From Paraburkholderia caribensis (GTDB taxonomy: Bacteria; Pseudomonadota; Gammaproteobacteria; Burkholderiales; Burkholderiaceae): DNA of 64,000 bases. A model generated the notes under the pieces. It had not been told where the DNA came from, did no database searches, and saw only the letters and a list, made by a program, of their open reading frames with translations. Made by a program: the position numbers and the translations under genes. The DNA is taken from the NCBI RefSeq assembly GCF_002902945.1, contig NZ_CP026103.1, positions 868,001 to 932,000 of the forward strand, written 5' to 3'. How positions within the stretch are numbered: position 1 is the first letter of the stretch; each line of letters begins with the position of its first letter. Shown in pieces: positions 16,445-25,134 of the stretch.

Positions 16445-17611
16445 ATGAACATCCGTACCGCAAACATCCCGCCGGAAGGCATCACTACCGACGAGTTCCT
16501 CGGTCGCGTCGCCAAGGTCCGCAGCGCACTCGACAAGGCGGGCCTGGTCGGCCTGCTTGCTTTCGGCGATTGCTGGCGTGGCGCGAACATCAGCTACTTC
16601 ACCGAGTTCCGTCCGCTCGACGGCGTATCAGACATTGCCAACGCGATCCTGCTGCTGTCCGTGGATGGCGACCCCGTGCTGTTCGTGTCGGATCAATGCT
16701 TCGACTATGCGACGAGCGTGACCGCCTTCGAGGTGCGTAGCCTGCGTGAAGTCACGCAACAGGTGCAGGCGTTTTCCGCGCGGCACGGCAGCGGTACGGT
16801 CGGCCTCGCCGGCGCCGCCTATATTCCCGCGGATTTGCTGCAGCGCCTGAATGCCGGTCTCGGCAAACTGAAGCTCGAGCCCACGATGGTGCTGGCCGAA
16901 ATCAAGGCGATCAAGAGCGACGCCGAAGTGGCGCTGATGCGCAAAGCGGCCGCCTTGACCGATTCGGCGATGGCCGCGATTCGCGACGCGCTCGCCGACG
17001 GCCGTCCCTACACGGAGCGTGAACTCGCTCTCATCGCGGACCGCGCGATGCTCGCGGGAGGAGCGGAGCGGACAGCGTTCGATTCGATGGTGCAATCCGG
17101 TCCGCGCTCGGCGTATAACCTGGCGCGTCCCACCGACCGTATCCTGCAGCCGGGCGACCTGATCATGACCGACATCGGCGCCCGTTATCGTGGCTACGTT
17201 GCCGATGGCGGCCGCGGTTTCACTTACGGTCCGGCGAGTGCCGAGAAGACGGCGATCGTCGCGGCAGCGGCGCGCGCAGTCGAAGCGGGGCTTGCCGCCG
17301 CGCGTCCCGGCATGGCGGCCATGGAACTGAACGCGGTGATCCAGCAGGCGCTGGTGAAGTCGAACTACGAGCAATACTCGAGCGAAGCGCGCGGCCATGG
17401 CACCGGTCACGGCACCGGCATGGACCCCGAAGAAGAAGCACCCTGGATCGGGCCGGGCAACAGGACCGTGCTGCAGGAAAACATGGTCTTCACCCTGAAG
17501 GCGACGATCACGGTGCCGAACGTCGGCGGTTTGCGCACGGAACGGATCGTGCGGTTGACCTCGGGCGGCGTCGAAACGCTCGACCAGTTCCCGATGGAAC
17601 TGCACTGGTGA
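16445..17611 (+). CDS. Peptidase M24/creatinase-family protein with an altered metal site
   Basis: The protein has 388 residues, with a creatinase-like N-terminal domain (about 15-140) and a pita-bread C-terminal domain. Metal-site residues of M24 enzymes are visible as TDIGARYRGYVADGG (two Asp), GHGTGHGTG (His) and GGLRTERIV (Glu). The Glu expected in the FTIEPG strand is replaced: the sequence reads FTLKATITVP. The family includes prolidases, aminopeptidase P, creatinase and other C-N or C-S cleaving enzymes, and this change argues against a standard dinuclear peptidase. The ATG at 16445 starts a better-spaced product than an upstream open extension. It is followed by an MHS carrier 89 bases on, and both probably belong to the LysR regulon. 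It may act on an amide or amine-linked uronate (inference). Confidence 0.8.
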   Translation: MNIRTANIPPEGITTDEFLGRVAKVRSALDKAGLVGLLAFGDCWRGANISYFTEFRPLDGVSDIANAILLLSVDGDPVLFVSDQCFDYATSVTAFEVRSLREVTQQVQAFSARHGSGTVGLAGAAYIPADLLQRLNAGLGKLKLEPTMVLAEIKAIKSDAEVALMRKAAALTDSAMAAIRDALADGRPYTERELALIADRAMLAGGAERTAFDSMVQSGPRSAYNLARPTDRILQPGDLIMTDIGARYRGYVADGGRGFTYGPASAEKTAIVAAAARAVEAGLAAARPGMAAMELNAVIQQALVKSNYEQYSSEARGHGTGHGTGMDPEEEAPWIGPGNRTVLQENMVFTLKATITVPNVGGLRTERIVRLTSGGVETLDQFPMELHW

Positions 17612-17700
17612 GCGCAGCGAATTAACCGTAACGTGCCGCCGAATCTGCGCCGCCGGCACCCAGCAGTTCAAGACATAGATTCCCAGAGAAGGGAGGAGAC

Positions 17701-19086
17701 ATGAATACATCGCCTGTATCGTCCGGCAACGCGTCTGTTATCAGCCGGTCGGCCGTCAACCGTGTGCTGGTCGCTTCGGTGGTCGGGACCGCCATCGAGT
17801 GGTACGACTTTTTTCTCTATGCCACCGCTTCCGCGCTGGTTTTCGCGAAGCTGTTTTTCCCCTCGTTCGATCCCGTGGTCGGCACCATCGCGGCGTTCGG
17901 CAGTTTTGCGGTCGGCTATCTCGCGCGGCCTTTCGGCGCCGTGTTTTTCGGGCACTTTGGCGATCGTATCGGACGTAAGGCGACGCTCGTCGCGACGCTG
18001 ACGATCATGGGCGTCAGCACCTTCGTGATCGGCCTGCTGCCCACCTACGCCTCGATTGGCGTGTGGGCGCCGATTCTGCTGGTGGCGATGCGCTTCATGC
18101 AAGGGCTCGGCGTCGGCGGCGAATGGGGCGGCGCGGTGCTGATGGTGGTGGAAACGGCGCCCGCCAGGAAGCGGGGCTTTTTCGGCGCGTTTCCGCAATT
18201 GGGCGTGCCGCTCGGGCTGATGCTCTCGACCGCGGTGTTCAAAGCCGTGTCGAGTATGCCGTCGGACGCGTTCTTTTCATGGGGCTGGCGCCTGCCGTTC
18301 CTGCTGAGCGTCGCGCTGATCGCGATCGGCCTGTTCATCCGCCTGCGCGTCATGGAGTCACCGGTATTCGAACAGATCAAGGCGAGCAGGCAGGTCGTGA
18401 AGGCGCCGCTGATCGAATTGCTGCGCCGGCATCCGAAAGACCTCGTGCTGACGATCGGCACGCGCTTCGCGGTCGACATCACCTTCAACGTCATCAACGT
18501 GTTCGTGCTGGTGTACGGAACGACGCGGCTCGGCTTGTCGCGTGGGCTACTGCTGAACGCCATCATTGTGGGCTGCGCGTTTGCGCTGATCACGCTGCCG
18601 CTGTTCGGCAAACTGTCGGACGTGATCGGACGCCGGACCGTGTTCATGCTCGGCGCGGTGTTCGTCGCCATTTATGGATTCGCCTTCTTTCCGTTGCTCG
18701 AGACACGCAATCCGACCTTGATTTTCGTGGCGTACGTCTGCGGTATCGCGTTGAGCCAGGCATCGGTGTACGGCGTGCAATCGACGTGGTTCGCGGAACT
18801 GTTCGGTACGCGGGTGCGCTATACGGGGGCGTCGCTGCCGTATCAGATCGCCGGCATCATCACGTCAGGACCGACACCATTGATCGCCACCTATCTTTTC
18901 GCTACGTATGGCCAGACGCTGCCTATTTCGATCTATATCGCGGCAACGGGGGTGCTGAGTCTTGTGTGTGCGTTTTTCCTCGCGGAGACTTTCAGGCGGG
19001 ATCTGTCCGCAGAGCCGGAAGATGAAGCGGCCGCAGCGCTGGGCGCGCGTGCTTCCGCGCACTCGCCGCATCCTTTGACGCGCTGA
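17701..19086 (+). CDS. MHS-family MFS transporter (sugar-acid/organic-acid symporter)
   Basis: The protein has 461 residues with 12 predicted hydrophobic segments. The family markers of metabolite:H+ symporters are present: GTAIEWYDFFLYATASAL in TM1, GRPFG-like ARPFGAVFFGHFGDRIGRK between TM2 and TM3, and MRFMQGLGVGGEWGGAVLMVVE in TM4. Relatives carry shikimate, citrate, alpha-ketoglutarate, proline/betaine and aromatic acids. AGGAGGAG-like GGGAGGAGAC directly precedes the ATG. It lies downstream of the M24 gene in the LysR-controlled block, so it probably imports the substrate of that block. Confidence 0.92.
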   Translation: MNTSPVSSGNASVISRSAVNRVLVASVVGTAIEWYDFFLYATASALVFAKLFFPSFDPVVGTIAAFGSFAVGYLARPFGAVFFGHFGDRIGRKATLVATLTIMGVSTFVIGLLPTYASIGVWAPILLVAMRFMQGLGVGGEWGGAVLMVVETAPARKRGFFGAFPQLGVPLGLMLSTAVFKAVSSMPSDAFFSWGWRLPFLLSVALIAIGLFIRLRVMESPVFEQIKASRQVVKAPLIELLRRHPKDLVLTIGTRFAVDITFNVINVFVLVYGTTRLGLSRGLLLNAIIVGCAFALITLPLFGKLSDVIGRRTVFMLGAVFVAIYGFAFFPLLETRNPTLIFVAYVCGIALSQASVYGVQSTWFAELFGTRVRYTGASLPYQIAGIITSGPTPLIATYLFATYGQTLPISIYIAATGVLSLVCAFFLAETFRRDLSAEPEDEAAAALGARASAHSPHPLTR

Positions 19087-19311
19087 GCGCAAATCGATCC
19101 GGTTGCCATGCCGCGCGTGACCAGGCCGATCGGCTAGCCAAGGTCAAGCGCGGATCGGATACGGGGGCGGCCGGTAGGGACGGCGGCGCGGCCGGTCGGG
19201 CGAGCGTGCAAGGTGTGCGCTAGCCGCGCAGCGCCGAAGAGGACGTTTTGCATGGTCGGTGAGCGGAGGTATGAGTGGGGCATCGGTTGACACTGCAACA
19301 GAAATTCGTTA

Positions 19312-19322
19312 TTGTCTGACAA
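19312..19322. promoter_or_regulatory. GntR operator ahead of the GntR gene
   Basis: TTGTCTGACAA is a perfect inverted repeat around a central T, followed by CCTGAT. The 15-base string GTCTGACAACCTGAT (19314-19328) recurs exactly at 20124-20138 before lhgO. It lies 24 bases before the start of the FCD-type GntR gene, consistent with autoregulation. Confidence 0.85.
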
Positions 19323-19345
19323 CCTGATGAAATGAGATCCTGTTG

Positions 19346-20047
19346 ATGCTTGAGCTTGAACGTCCCGATTCGCTTGTGCAACGTGTGGTAAGCGCGCTTC
19401 GCGCGGAAATTGACGCGGGTCATTTTCCTGCCGAGTCGCGCCTGCCAACTGAGCAGCAACTGTCGGAACGACTCAACGTGAGCCGCTCAGTCGTGCGCGA
19501 GGCCATCGCGCAGTTGAAATCGGACGGCGTCCTGGTCGCGCGGCGCGGCGCAGGGTCGTTCATTTCGCAGACACCGTCGGGTACGGTTTTTCGGTTGCCG
19601 GGCGGCGGCAACCAGAAGCTGGATCTTGCGCAACTGTTTGAGATGCGTCTGTGGATCGAAACCCAGGCGGCTATGACGGCGGCGCGCCGACGTACTCCGG
19701 AAGATCTGAAGCGCATGAGCGACGCGATCCGCGAGATGGATAAGAAACGCCTTGATTTCGACGCGGCTTCCGCGGCCGATGTCGCGTTTCACCGCGCCAT
19801 CGCTGCAGCCACCAAGAACGAGTATTTCGTCGCGTTCCATGACTTCCTGCACGGCCAACTGGTGGCGGTGCGTCGCGCGCAGTGGGCCAACACGGCGAGC
19901 AACGCGGGCGATTACGCGCGCCAGGAGCACGGCGAGCTGTACGAGGCTATCGAGCGCGGCGACCATCGCGCTGCCGCCGAGTCCGCCGAGCGGCATCTGC
20001 GCGCCGCAGCCAAACGCCAGAAAATCGAGTTACCCCCTAGCGATTGA
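19346..20047 (+). CDS. GntR/FadR-family (FCD) regulator
   Basis: The protein has 233 residues. The winged HTH (about 8-72) reads LVQRVVSALRAEIDAGHFPAESRLPTEQQL and LNVSRSVVREAIAQLKSDGVLVARRGAGSFI. The C-terminal FCD domain carries the metal-binding positions: D in the VAFHRAI helix region and the His of EHGELYEAIERGD and SAERHL. FCD regulators usually bind carboxylates or sugar acids. ATG 19346 is used; a TTG lies one codon upstream. Operators at 19312 and 20122 flank the gene. The control of the lhgO-to-chemoreceptor genes is inferred. Confidence 0.92.
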   Translation: MLELERPDSLVQRVVSALRAEIDAGHFPAESRLPTEQQLSERLNVSRSVVREAIAQLKSDGVLVARRGAGSFISQTPSGTVFRLPGGGNQKLDLAQLFEMRLWIETQAAMTAARRRTPEDLKRMSDAIREMDKKRLDFDAASAADVAFHRAIAAATKNEYFVAFHDFLHGQLVAVRRAQWANTASNAGDYARQEHGELYEAIERGDHRAAAESAERHLRAAAKRQKIELPPSD

Positions 20048-20121
20048 CGGTAGTGGGCAGGCGGCGCGGACCTTCACGGTTCCGCGCTCGTCCCGCACGG
20101 CGATCTCTTTTTTTGACCACT

Positions 20122-20132
20122 TAGTCTGACAA
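20122..20132. promoter_or_regulatory. GntR operator ahead of lhgO
   Basis: TAGTCTGACAA, followed by CCTGAT, repeats the operator found before the GntR gene (15 identical bases). It lies 60 bases before the lhgO ATG. A GC-rich imperfect stem (20064-20087) lies just upstream, after the GntR stop. Confidence 0.82.
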
Positions 20133-20191
20133 CCTGATAAGCGGACGAGAAAGCATTTAGCAAGCTGGCTCGCAAAGAAGAAGCGAAAAAA

Positions 20192-21388
20192 ATGATTTAT
20201 GACTTTTGCATCATCGGTGGCGGCATTGTCGGTCTGGCGACGGCGATGGAGTTGCTGAAACGGGAGCCCACGGCTTCGCTGCTGCTGCTTGAGAAAGAGA
20301 CCGCGCTCGCGAGGCATCAGACCGGGCACAACAGCGGTGTCATCCACGCGGGCATCTACTACCAGCCGGGCAGTCTGAAGGCGGAGTTGTGCAAGCGCGG
20401 CGCCGAGTCAACCAAGCAGTTTTGCACGGAGCACGCAATTCCGTTCGACGTATGCGGCAAGCTGCTGGTCGCGTCGAGTCCGCTCGAGCTGTCGCGCATG
20501 GAAGCGCTGTACGCGCGCTCGCAACAGAACGGTTTGCGCGTTGAGCGGCTCGATGCCGCCGAGTTGCAGCGTCGTGAGCCGAATATCGTCGGTATGGGCG
20601 GCTTGTTCCTCGATGCGACGGGGATCGTCGACTACCGTCAGGTATGCGAAGCGATGGGGCGCGTCATCAGGAAGGCAGGCGGTGAAATTCGCCTGGGCAC
20701 GCAGGTCACGTCGATTGCCGAGTTGGGCGATTACGTCGCCGTCGGCGCTTCGGACGAACAGCAATGGCGGGCCAGGAAGCTGGTGGTCTGCGGCGGCCTG
20801 CAATCGGACCGGCTCGCCAGACTCGCGGGAGTGAAAATCGATCACCAGATCGTGCCGTTTCGCGGCGAGTACTACCGCCTCCCGGCCTCGAAGAATAATG
20901 TGGTGCGCCATCTGATCTATCCGATTCCCGACCCGGATCTGCCGTTTCTCGGCGTGCATCTGACGCGGATGATCGACGGCAGCGTGACAGTCGGACCGAA
21001 TGCGGTGCTCGGATTCGGCCGCGAAAACTATCCGAAGCTTTCCGTCAATCTGCGCGACGTCGCCGAATACGCCGCATTTCCCGGTTTCTGGAAAACCATC
21101 TGGCGCAACCTGGGCTCCGGCATGGGCGAGATGAAGAACTCGCTGTTCAAGCGCGGTTATCTCGAGCAGTGCCGCAAGTATTGCCCGTCGCTAACGGTCG
21201 ACGACCTGCTGCCTTATGAAGCCGGCATTCGCGCACAGGCAGTCATGCGCGACGGCACGCTGGTGCACGACTTCCTGTTCGCTGACACGCCGCGCATGGT
21301 GCACGTGTGCAACGCGCCTTCGCCGGCCGCGACCTCCGCCATGCCGATCGGCTCGATGATCGCCGATCGCATTCTGAAGGCCCCGTAA
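20192..21388 (+). CDS. lhgO: L-2-hydroxyglutarate oxidase/dehydrogenase
   Basis: The protein has 398 residues, equal to LhgO proteins. It starts with the FAD-binding motif DFCIIGGGIVGLATAMELL, followed by EKETALARHQTGHNSGVIHAGIYYQPGSLKAELC, a highly characteristic LhgO stretch, and ends with NAPSPAATSAMPIGSMIAD. It oxidises L-2-hydroxyglutarate to 2-oxoglutarate and passes electrons to the membrane quinone pool. Here it is not next to csiD (glutarate hydroxylase). It lies in a sugar-acid operon, so it may oxidise a related 2-hydroxy-dicarboxylate made in this pathway. It is preceded by a GntR operator. Confidence 0.93.
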   Translation: MIYDFCIIGGGIVGLATAMELLKREPTASLLLLEKETALARHQTGHNSGVIHAGIYYQPGSLKAELCKRGAESTKQFCTEHAIPFDVCGKLLVASSPLELSRMEALYARSQQNGLRVERLDAAELQRREPNIVGMGGLFLDATGIVDYRQVCEAMGRVIRKAGGEIRLGTQVTSIAELGDYVAVGASDEQQWRARKLVVCGGLQSDRLARLAGVKIDHQIVPFRGEYYRLPASKNNVVRHLIYPIPDPDLPFLGVHLTRMIDGSVTVGPNAVLGFGRENYPKLSVNLRDVAEYAAFPGFWKTIWRNLGSGMGEMKNSLFKRGYLEQCRKYCPSLTVDDLLPYEAGIRAQAVMRDGTLVHDFLFADTPRMVHVCNAPSPAATSAMPIGSMIADRILKAP

Positions 21389-21539
21389 CTGCTTCGCGCC
21401 CATCGGCACGCTCATTGATCAACACCGTTTCTGCCGACGAGGCCAGGTATTGCCTCGTTGGATTTTCCGTTGTGTCCGCCGTGTATCGGCAAAGCGCAAC
21501 TCCTCCTTGTATTGATAAAAAGTGACTGGAGACCTCGCA

Positions 21540-22751
21540 GTGCATAAGTCCCTCGCAACCTCTTCGAAACCTCTCGCCGCACACGTGGCATTTGCAATCG
21601 CCGCGCTTGCCGCCGCGGGAGCGCCGGCAGCGGTTCAGGCGCAAAGCAGCGTGACGCTATACGGCATTATTGACGAGGGCGTCAACTACACGAGCAATGT
21701 ACAAACCAGCCCGGGCCAGGGACACAGCCAGTACAGCCTGTCAAGCGGCATTCTGAGTGGCAGCCGTTGGGGCCTGCGCGGCAACGAAGATCTGGGCGGC
21801 GGTATGAAGGCGATCTTCGTGCTCGAAAGCGGTTTCGACGTGAACAGCGGCAAGTTGGGCCAAGGTTCGCTGCTGTTCGGCCGCCAGGCGTATGTGGGGG
21901 TTTCGAGCCCGTACGGCACGGTCACGTTCGGTCGTCAGTACGATCCGGTGGTCGACTACATCCATCCGTTGATGCCGAGCGCGATGTTCTCGGGCAGCAT
22001 CGGCGCGCATCCGGGTGACCTCGACAACCTCAACAACACCAATCGCGTGAACAACGCGGTCAAGTACCGCACGGCCAGCTATGGAGGCTTGACCGCGGAA
22101 GGCATGTATAGCTTCGGTGGCGTGCCGGGCAGCATGGCCGGCAACCAGATCTACTCGCTCGGTGCCGGTTACGCTCGCGGGCCGCTCACGGTCGGCGTCG
22201 GCTACCTGAATGCGCGCAATCCGAATGCCTCTTTCTTCGGTACGGCAGTCGGCGCGACAGCGGCCACCAACAACTTCGGCAGTTCGCCGGTGATCAATGG
22301 TTATGCCTCGGCACAGAGCGAAGAAATCATCAGCGCCGGCGCCACCTACGTGATCGGCGCGGTGACTCTCGGCGGGATTTATTCGAACACGAAATTCAAG
22401 CATCTGAGCGGCACGGTGTCGCCGCTCAATCCGGCCGGCGTGGACGGCACCGCGAGCTTCAACAGCGCTGAAGTCAACCTGCAGTATCAGTTGACGCCGG
22501 CGCTCTCGTTCGGCGCTGCGTATAACTACACCGACGGCAGCGGCGCGAATCACGCGAAATATCAACAGGGCTCGCTGAGTGCCGACTACATCGTCTCCAA
22601 GCGCACTGATTTCTATCTGATCGGCGTTTTGCAGCACGCGTCGGGCATCGATTCGACCGGGCGCGCAGCGCGCGCCTCGCTCAATGGCCTGACGCCTGCG
22701 TCGGGTAACCAGCAGGCGACGGTCCGTTTCGCGATTCGCCACAAGTTCTGA
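21540..22751 (+). CDS. Outer-membrane porin (OmpC/Porin_4 type)
   Basis: The protein has about 403 residues with a signal peptide (to about the A-A-V-Q-A|QSSVTLYG junction). The mature start QSSVTLYGIIDEGVNYTSN is typical of Burkholderiaceae trimeric porins, as are RWGLRGNEDLGGGMKAIFVLESGF and FGRQAYVGVSSPYGTVTFGRQY. The protein ends in a phenylalanine after a beta-strand (ATVRFAIRHKF), the Bam recognition end. GTG 21540 is preferred because CTGGAG lies about 9 bases upstream. It sits in the catabolic block, suggesting uptake of its anionic substrate across the outer membrane. Confidence 0.93.
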   Translation: MHKSLATSSKPLAAHVAFAIAALAAAGAPAAVQAQSSVTLYGIIDEGVNYTSNVQTSPGQGHSQYSLSSGILSGSRWGLRGNEDLGGGMKAIFVLESGFDVNSGKLGQGSLLFGRQAYVGVSSPYGTVTFGRQYDPVVDYIHPLMPSAMFSGSIGAHPGDLDNLNNTNRVNNAVKYRTASYGGLTAEGMYSFGGVPGSMAGNQIYSLGAGYARGPLTVGVGYLNARNPNASFFGTAVGATAATNNFGSSPVINGYASAQSEEIISAGATYVIGAVTLGGIYSNTKFKHLSGTVSPLNPAGVDGTASFNSAEVNLQYQLTPALSFGAAYNYTDGSGANHAKYQQGSLSADYIVSKRTDFYLIGVLQHASGIDSTGRAARASLNGLTPASGNQQATVRFAIRHKF

Positions 22752-22793
22752 CGCCCGGCCGGCCACCACTTCACCGAAACCAGGAGTAAATCT

Positions 22794-23579
22794 GTGACAT
22801 CAGCGACCGCAGTGACCGCAGTGACCGCAGTGACCGCAGTGACTATCCCGAGCTCGCTCACCGACGAGAACCGCGCCCGCCTGCGCAATGTCAGCACGGC
22901 GACCCTGACCACGGCGCTTTTCAAGCGCGGCCTTCACAACGTTTGCGTGCAAGGCGTGCTGCCCGTCAACCCGTCGGCCGCGCGCATGGTTGGCGAAGCC
23001 TATACGCTGCGCTACATCCCGGCCCGCGAGGACCTCGATCACATCGGCGTGTTCTCGGACCGCAGCCATCCGCAACGCCGCGGCGTCGAGGAAATTCCAC
23101 CTGGTCACGTGATGGTGGTCGATTCGCGCAAGGACGCGCGCGCGGCCTCGGCTGGCGGCATTCTGATCACGCGGATGATGATGCGCGGCGTGGCCGGCGT
23201 CGTAACCGACGGCGGCTTTCGCGATACGCCGGATCTGCGCAAGCTCGACTTTCCATGCTATCAGGCGCGTCCGTCGGCACCGACCAACCTGATTCATCAC
23301 CATGCTATCGATCTGAACGTGCCGATCTCGTGCGGCGACGTGGCGGTGTATCCGGGCGACATCATCGTCGGCGATGCGGAAGCGGTTGTGGTGATTCCGG
23401 CGCATCTGGCCAACGAGATTGCTGAAGAAGCCGCCGCGATGACGGTATTCGAAGACTGGGTCGACGCCCAGGTGCGTGCTGGCCGCTCGACCTTCGGCCT
23501 ATACCCGCCGGACGAGGCGACGCGCGCCGACTTCGAAGCATGGAAAAAGCGCCCGTCTGCAAACGGGGCTGGACTATAA
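22794..23579 (+). CDS. RraA-like / 4-hydroxy-4-methyl-2-oxoglutarate aldolase family protein
   Basis: The protein has about 261 residues. After a repetitive N-terminus (TAVTAVTAV...), the RraA/HMG-aldolase fold is clear: VSTATLTTALFKRGL, ARMVGEAYTLRYIP, GHVMVVDSRKDARAASAGGILITRMMMRGVAGVVTDGGFRDTPDLR (the G-G-R/D active-site region), and GDVAVYPGDIIVGDAEAVVVIP. Some members are aldolases or oxaloacetate decarboxylases using a divalent metal. Here it could cleave or decarboxylate an oxo acid of the pathway. Translation starts at GTG 22794. The repeats code for Thr-Ala-Val units and keep the frame. Confidence 0.85.
   Translation: MTSATAVTAVTAVTAVTIPSSLTDENRARLRNVSTATLTTALFKRGLHNVCVQGVLPVNPSAARMVGEAYTLRYIPAREDLDHIGVFSDRSHPQRRGVEEIPPGHVMVVDSRKDARAASAGGILITRMMMRGVAGVVTDGGFRDTPDLRKLDFPCYQARPSAPTNLIHHHAIDLNVPISCGDVAVYPGDIIVGDAEAVVVIPAHLANEIAEEAAAMTVFEDWVDAQVRAGRSTFGLYPPDEATRADFEAWKKRPSANGAGL
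22805..22840 (+). repeat. Four exact 9-bp tandem repeats inside a coding N-terminus
   Basis: GACCGCAGT is repeated four times without change, near the start codon of the RraA-like gene, adding Thr-Ala-Val units before the conserved domain. A unit of nine bases changes length without changing frame. Confidence 0.9.
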
Positions 23580-23722
23580 GCAGGGAAACGGTTGCCTGGT
23601 CCGCGCAATGATGCAACCGCGCGGGCGCAGGCGGCTGGTCTAACACATGATTGCGTGCGGCAAGGCCGTACGAAACCACCCGCATCAGCATTTACGACGG
23701 GCCGCGCAAAAGGCGGTCCGGT

Positions 23723-25060
23723 ATGGAGACGACAGTGACCGATCGAAGCAGTGAAGACCAACTTTTTACGCGCATAGCATGGCGGCTCGTGCCGCTGCTG
23801 ATTGCGATTTTCCTGGTCGCGTATATTGACCGCGCCAATATCGGCTTCGCCAAGCTGCAGATGCTGAGCAGCCTGAAGATGAGCGAGGCGTCGTACGGCT
23901 TTGCGTCGTCGCTGTTCTTCATCGGCTATCTGGTGTGCGAGGTGCCGAGCAATCTGTTGATGCATCGCTTCGGCGCGCGCCGCTGGATCTCGCGGATCAT
24001 GTTCACGTGGGGCGTCGCGACGCTGCTGCTCGCGTGGACGCCTTCTGCATTGGCCTTCCAGATCCTGCGCTTCCTGCTCGGCGCCGCCGAAGCCGGTCTT
24101 TATCCTGGGATCATCCTCTATCTCGGCATGTGGTTTCCTGAACGGCAGCGCACCGGCATCATCGGCTTGCTGACGCTCGGCAGCAGCATGGGCAACATGC
24201 TCGGCTCGCTGATCGGCGGCTTCTCGCTGGAACTGCATGGCATAGCCGGCCTCGCCGGCTGGCAGTGGGTGTTCCTGACCACCGGCGCGCCGGCCGTGCT
24301 GCTGACGTTCGTCACGCTGTACTGCCTGCCGGATGGTCCGCAGTCTGCCAACTTTCTGACGGCCCGCGAGAAAGATGTCGTCGAAAGCCGGCTGTGCGCG
24401 GATCCGCCCGCCGCCCGCCTCGCCGGCGGCAGTGGCTGGTCATTGGCCGCGCTCGTCACGGTGGGACTCTTTAGCGTCGGGTACGGGACCATCTCTATCG
24501 CGATCTACGGCATCGCGTACTGGCTGCCGACCCTGGTCAAGGGTTTCGGCGTGACGAGCAGCGTCAATGGCATGCTCAACATGATTCCGTGGCTCATCAC
24601 ATCGCTGATGCTGCTGTGGTTGCCGCGTCGTCTGAAAACGCCGCGCCGCGTGCTGATCGCCGCGTTCTCTGCAGCGTTGCTCGGCATTCTGTGCTTTGTC
24701 GCGAGCGTGGGGCCGTTTAGCAACGCGGTGCGTTTCGCAGCGCTCTCGTTCGGCGCGCCGTGTCTGTATCTGATGATTCCATGTTTCTGGGCATTGCCCC
24801 CGCGCTTGCTGCCGGCCTCGTTTATGAAGGGCGCGGGCGGCGCTGCGGCGCTCGCGGTCATCGCAGCCGGATCGAGCGTCGGCGGTTTCCTTGCGCAAAA
24901 CATCATGCCGTGGGTGGGCAAGGTGACGGGCAGCACGTCGGCGCCGATGCTCGTGCCCGCCGTTAGCCTGCTGTTGCTCGGCACCGGCGCGCTGGTGGTC
25001 TGGTTGCGGCTCGGTCTCGCGGGCCGCCGCGGGCCGGAGTCCATGTCGACAGCGCAATAA
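23723..25060 (+). CDS. ACS-family MFS transporter (anion:cation symporter, GudP/ExuT relatives)
   Basis: The protein has about 445 residues and 12 hydrophobic segments. The start FTRIAWRLVPLLIAIFLVAYIDRANIGFAKLQM is the TM1 signature of the ACS family, followed by GYLVCEVPSNLLMHRFGARRWISRIMFTWG and LRFLLGAAEAGLYPGIILYLGMWFPERQR. Relatives carry hexuronates, aldarates, phthalate or tartrate. ATG 23723 is chosen because the upstream open extension lacks character. It lies between the RraA-like and Ldh2-family genes on the same strand, so it probably imports the substrate. Confidence 0.92.
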   Translation: METTVTDRSSEDQLFTRIAWRLVPLLIAIFLVAYIDRANIGFAKLQMLSSLKMSEASYGFASSLFFIGYLVCEVPSNLLMHRFGARRWISRIMFTWGVATLLLAWTPSALAFQILRFLLGAAEAGLYPGIILYLGMWFPERQRTGIIGLLTLGSSMGNMLGSLIGGFSLELHGIAGLAGWQWVFLTTGAPAVLLTFVTLYCLPDGPQSANFLTAREKDVVESRLCADPPAARLAGGSGWSLAALVTVGLFSVGYGTISIAIYGIAYWLPTLVKGFGVTSSVNGMLNMIPWLITSLMLLWLPRRLKTPRRVLIAAFSAALLGILCFVASVGPFSNAVRFAALSFGAPCLYLMIPCFWALPPRLLPASFMKGAGGAAALAVIAAGSSVGGFLAQNIMPWVGKVTGSTSAPMLVPAVSLLLLGTGALVVWLRLGLAGRRGPESMSTAQ

Positions 25061-25134
25061 GTTTTAACGCGCAACTTTAACGCCACGCGTCGGCCATTCT
25101 TTTCGATTCAATTCTTTCATTTAGCAGGTCAGTC

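Noticed and set aside
20064..20114. GC-rich stem followed later by a T-run, possible terminator after the GntR gene
   Set aside because: The T-run begins about 20 bases after the stem, too far for an intrinsic terminator.
22805..22840. Phase-variation switch in the RraA-like gene
   Set aside because: A 9-base unit does not change frame, so on/off switching is not expected.
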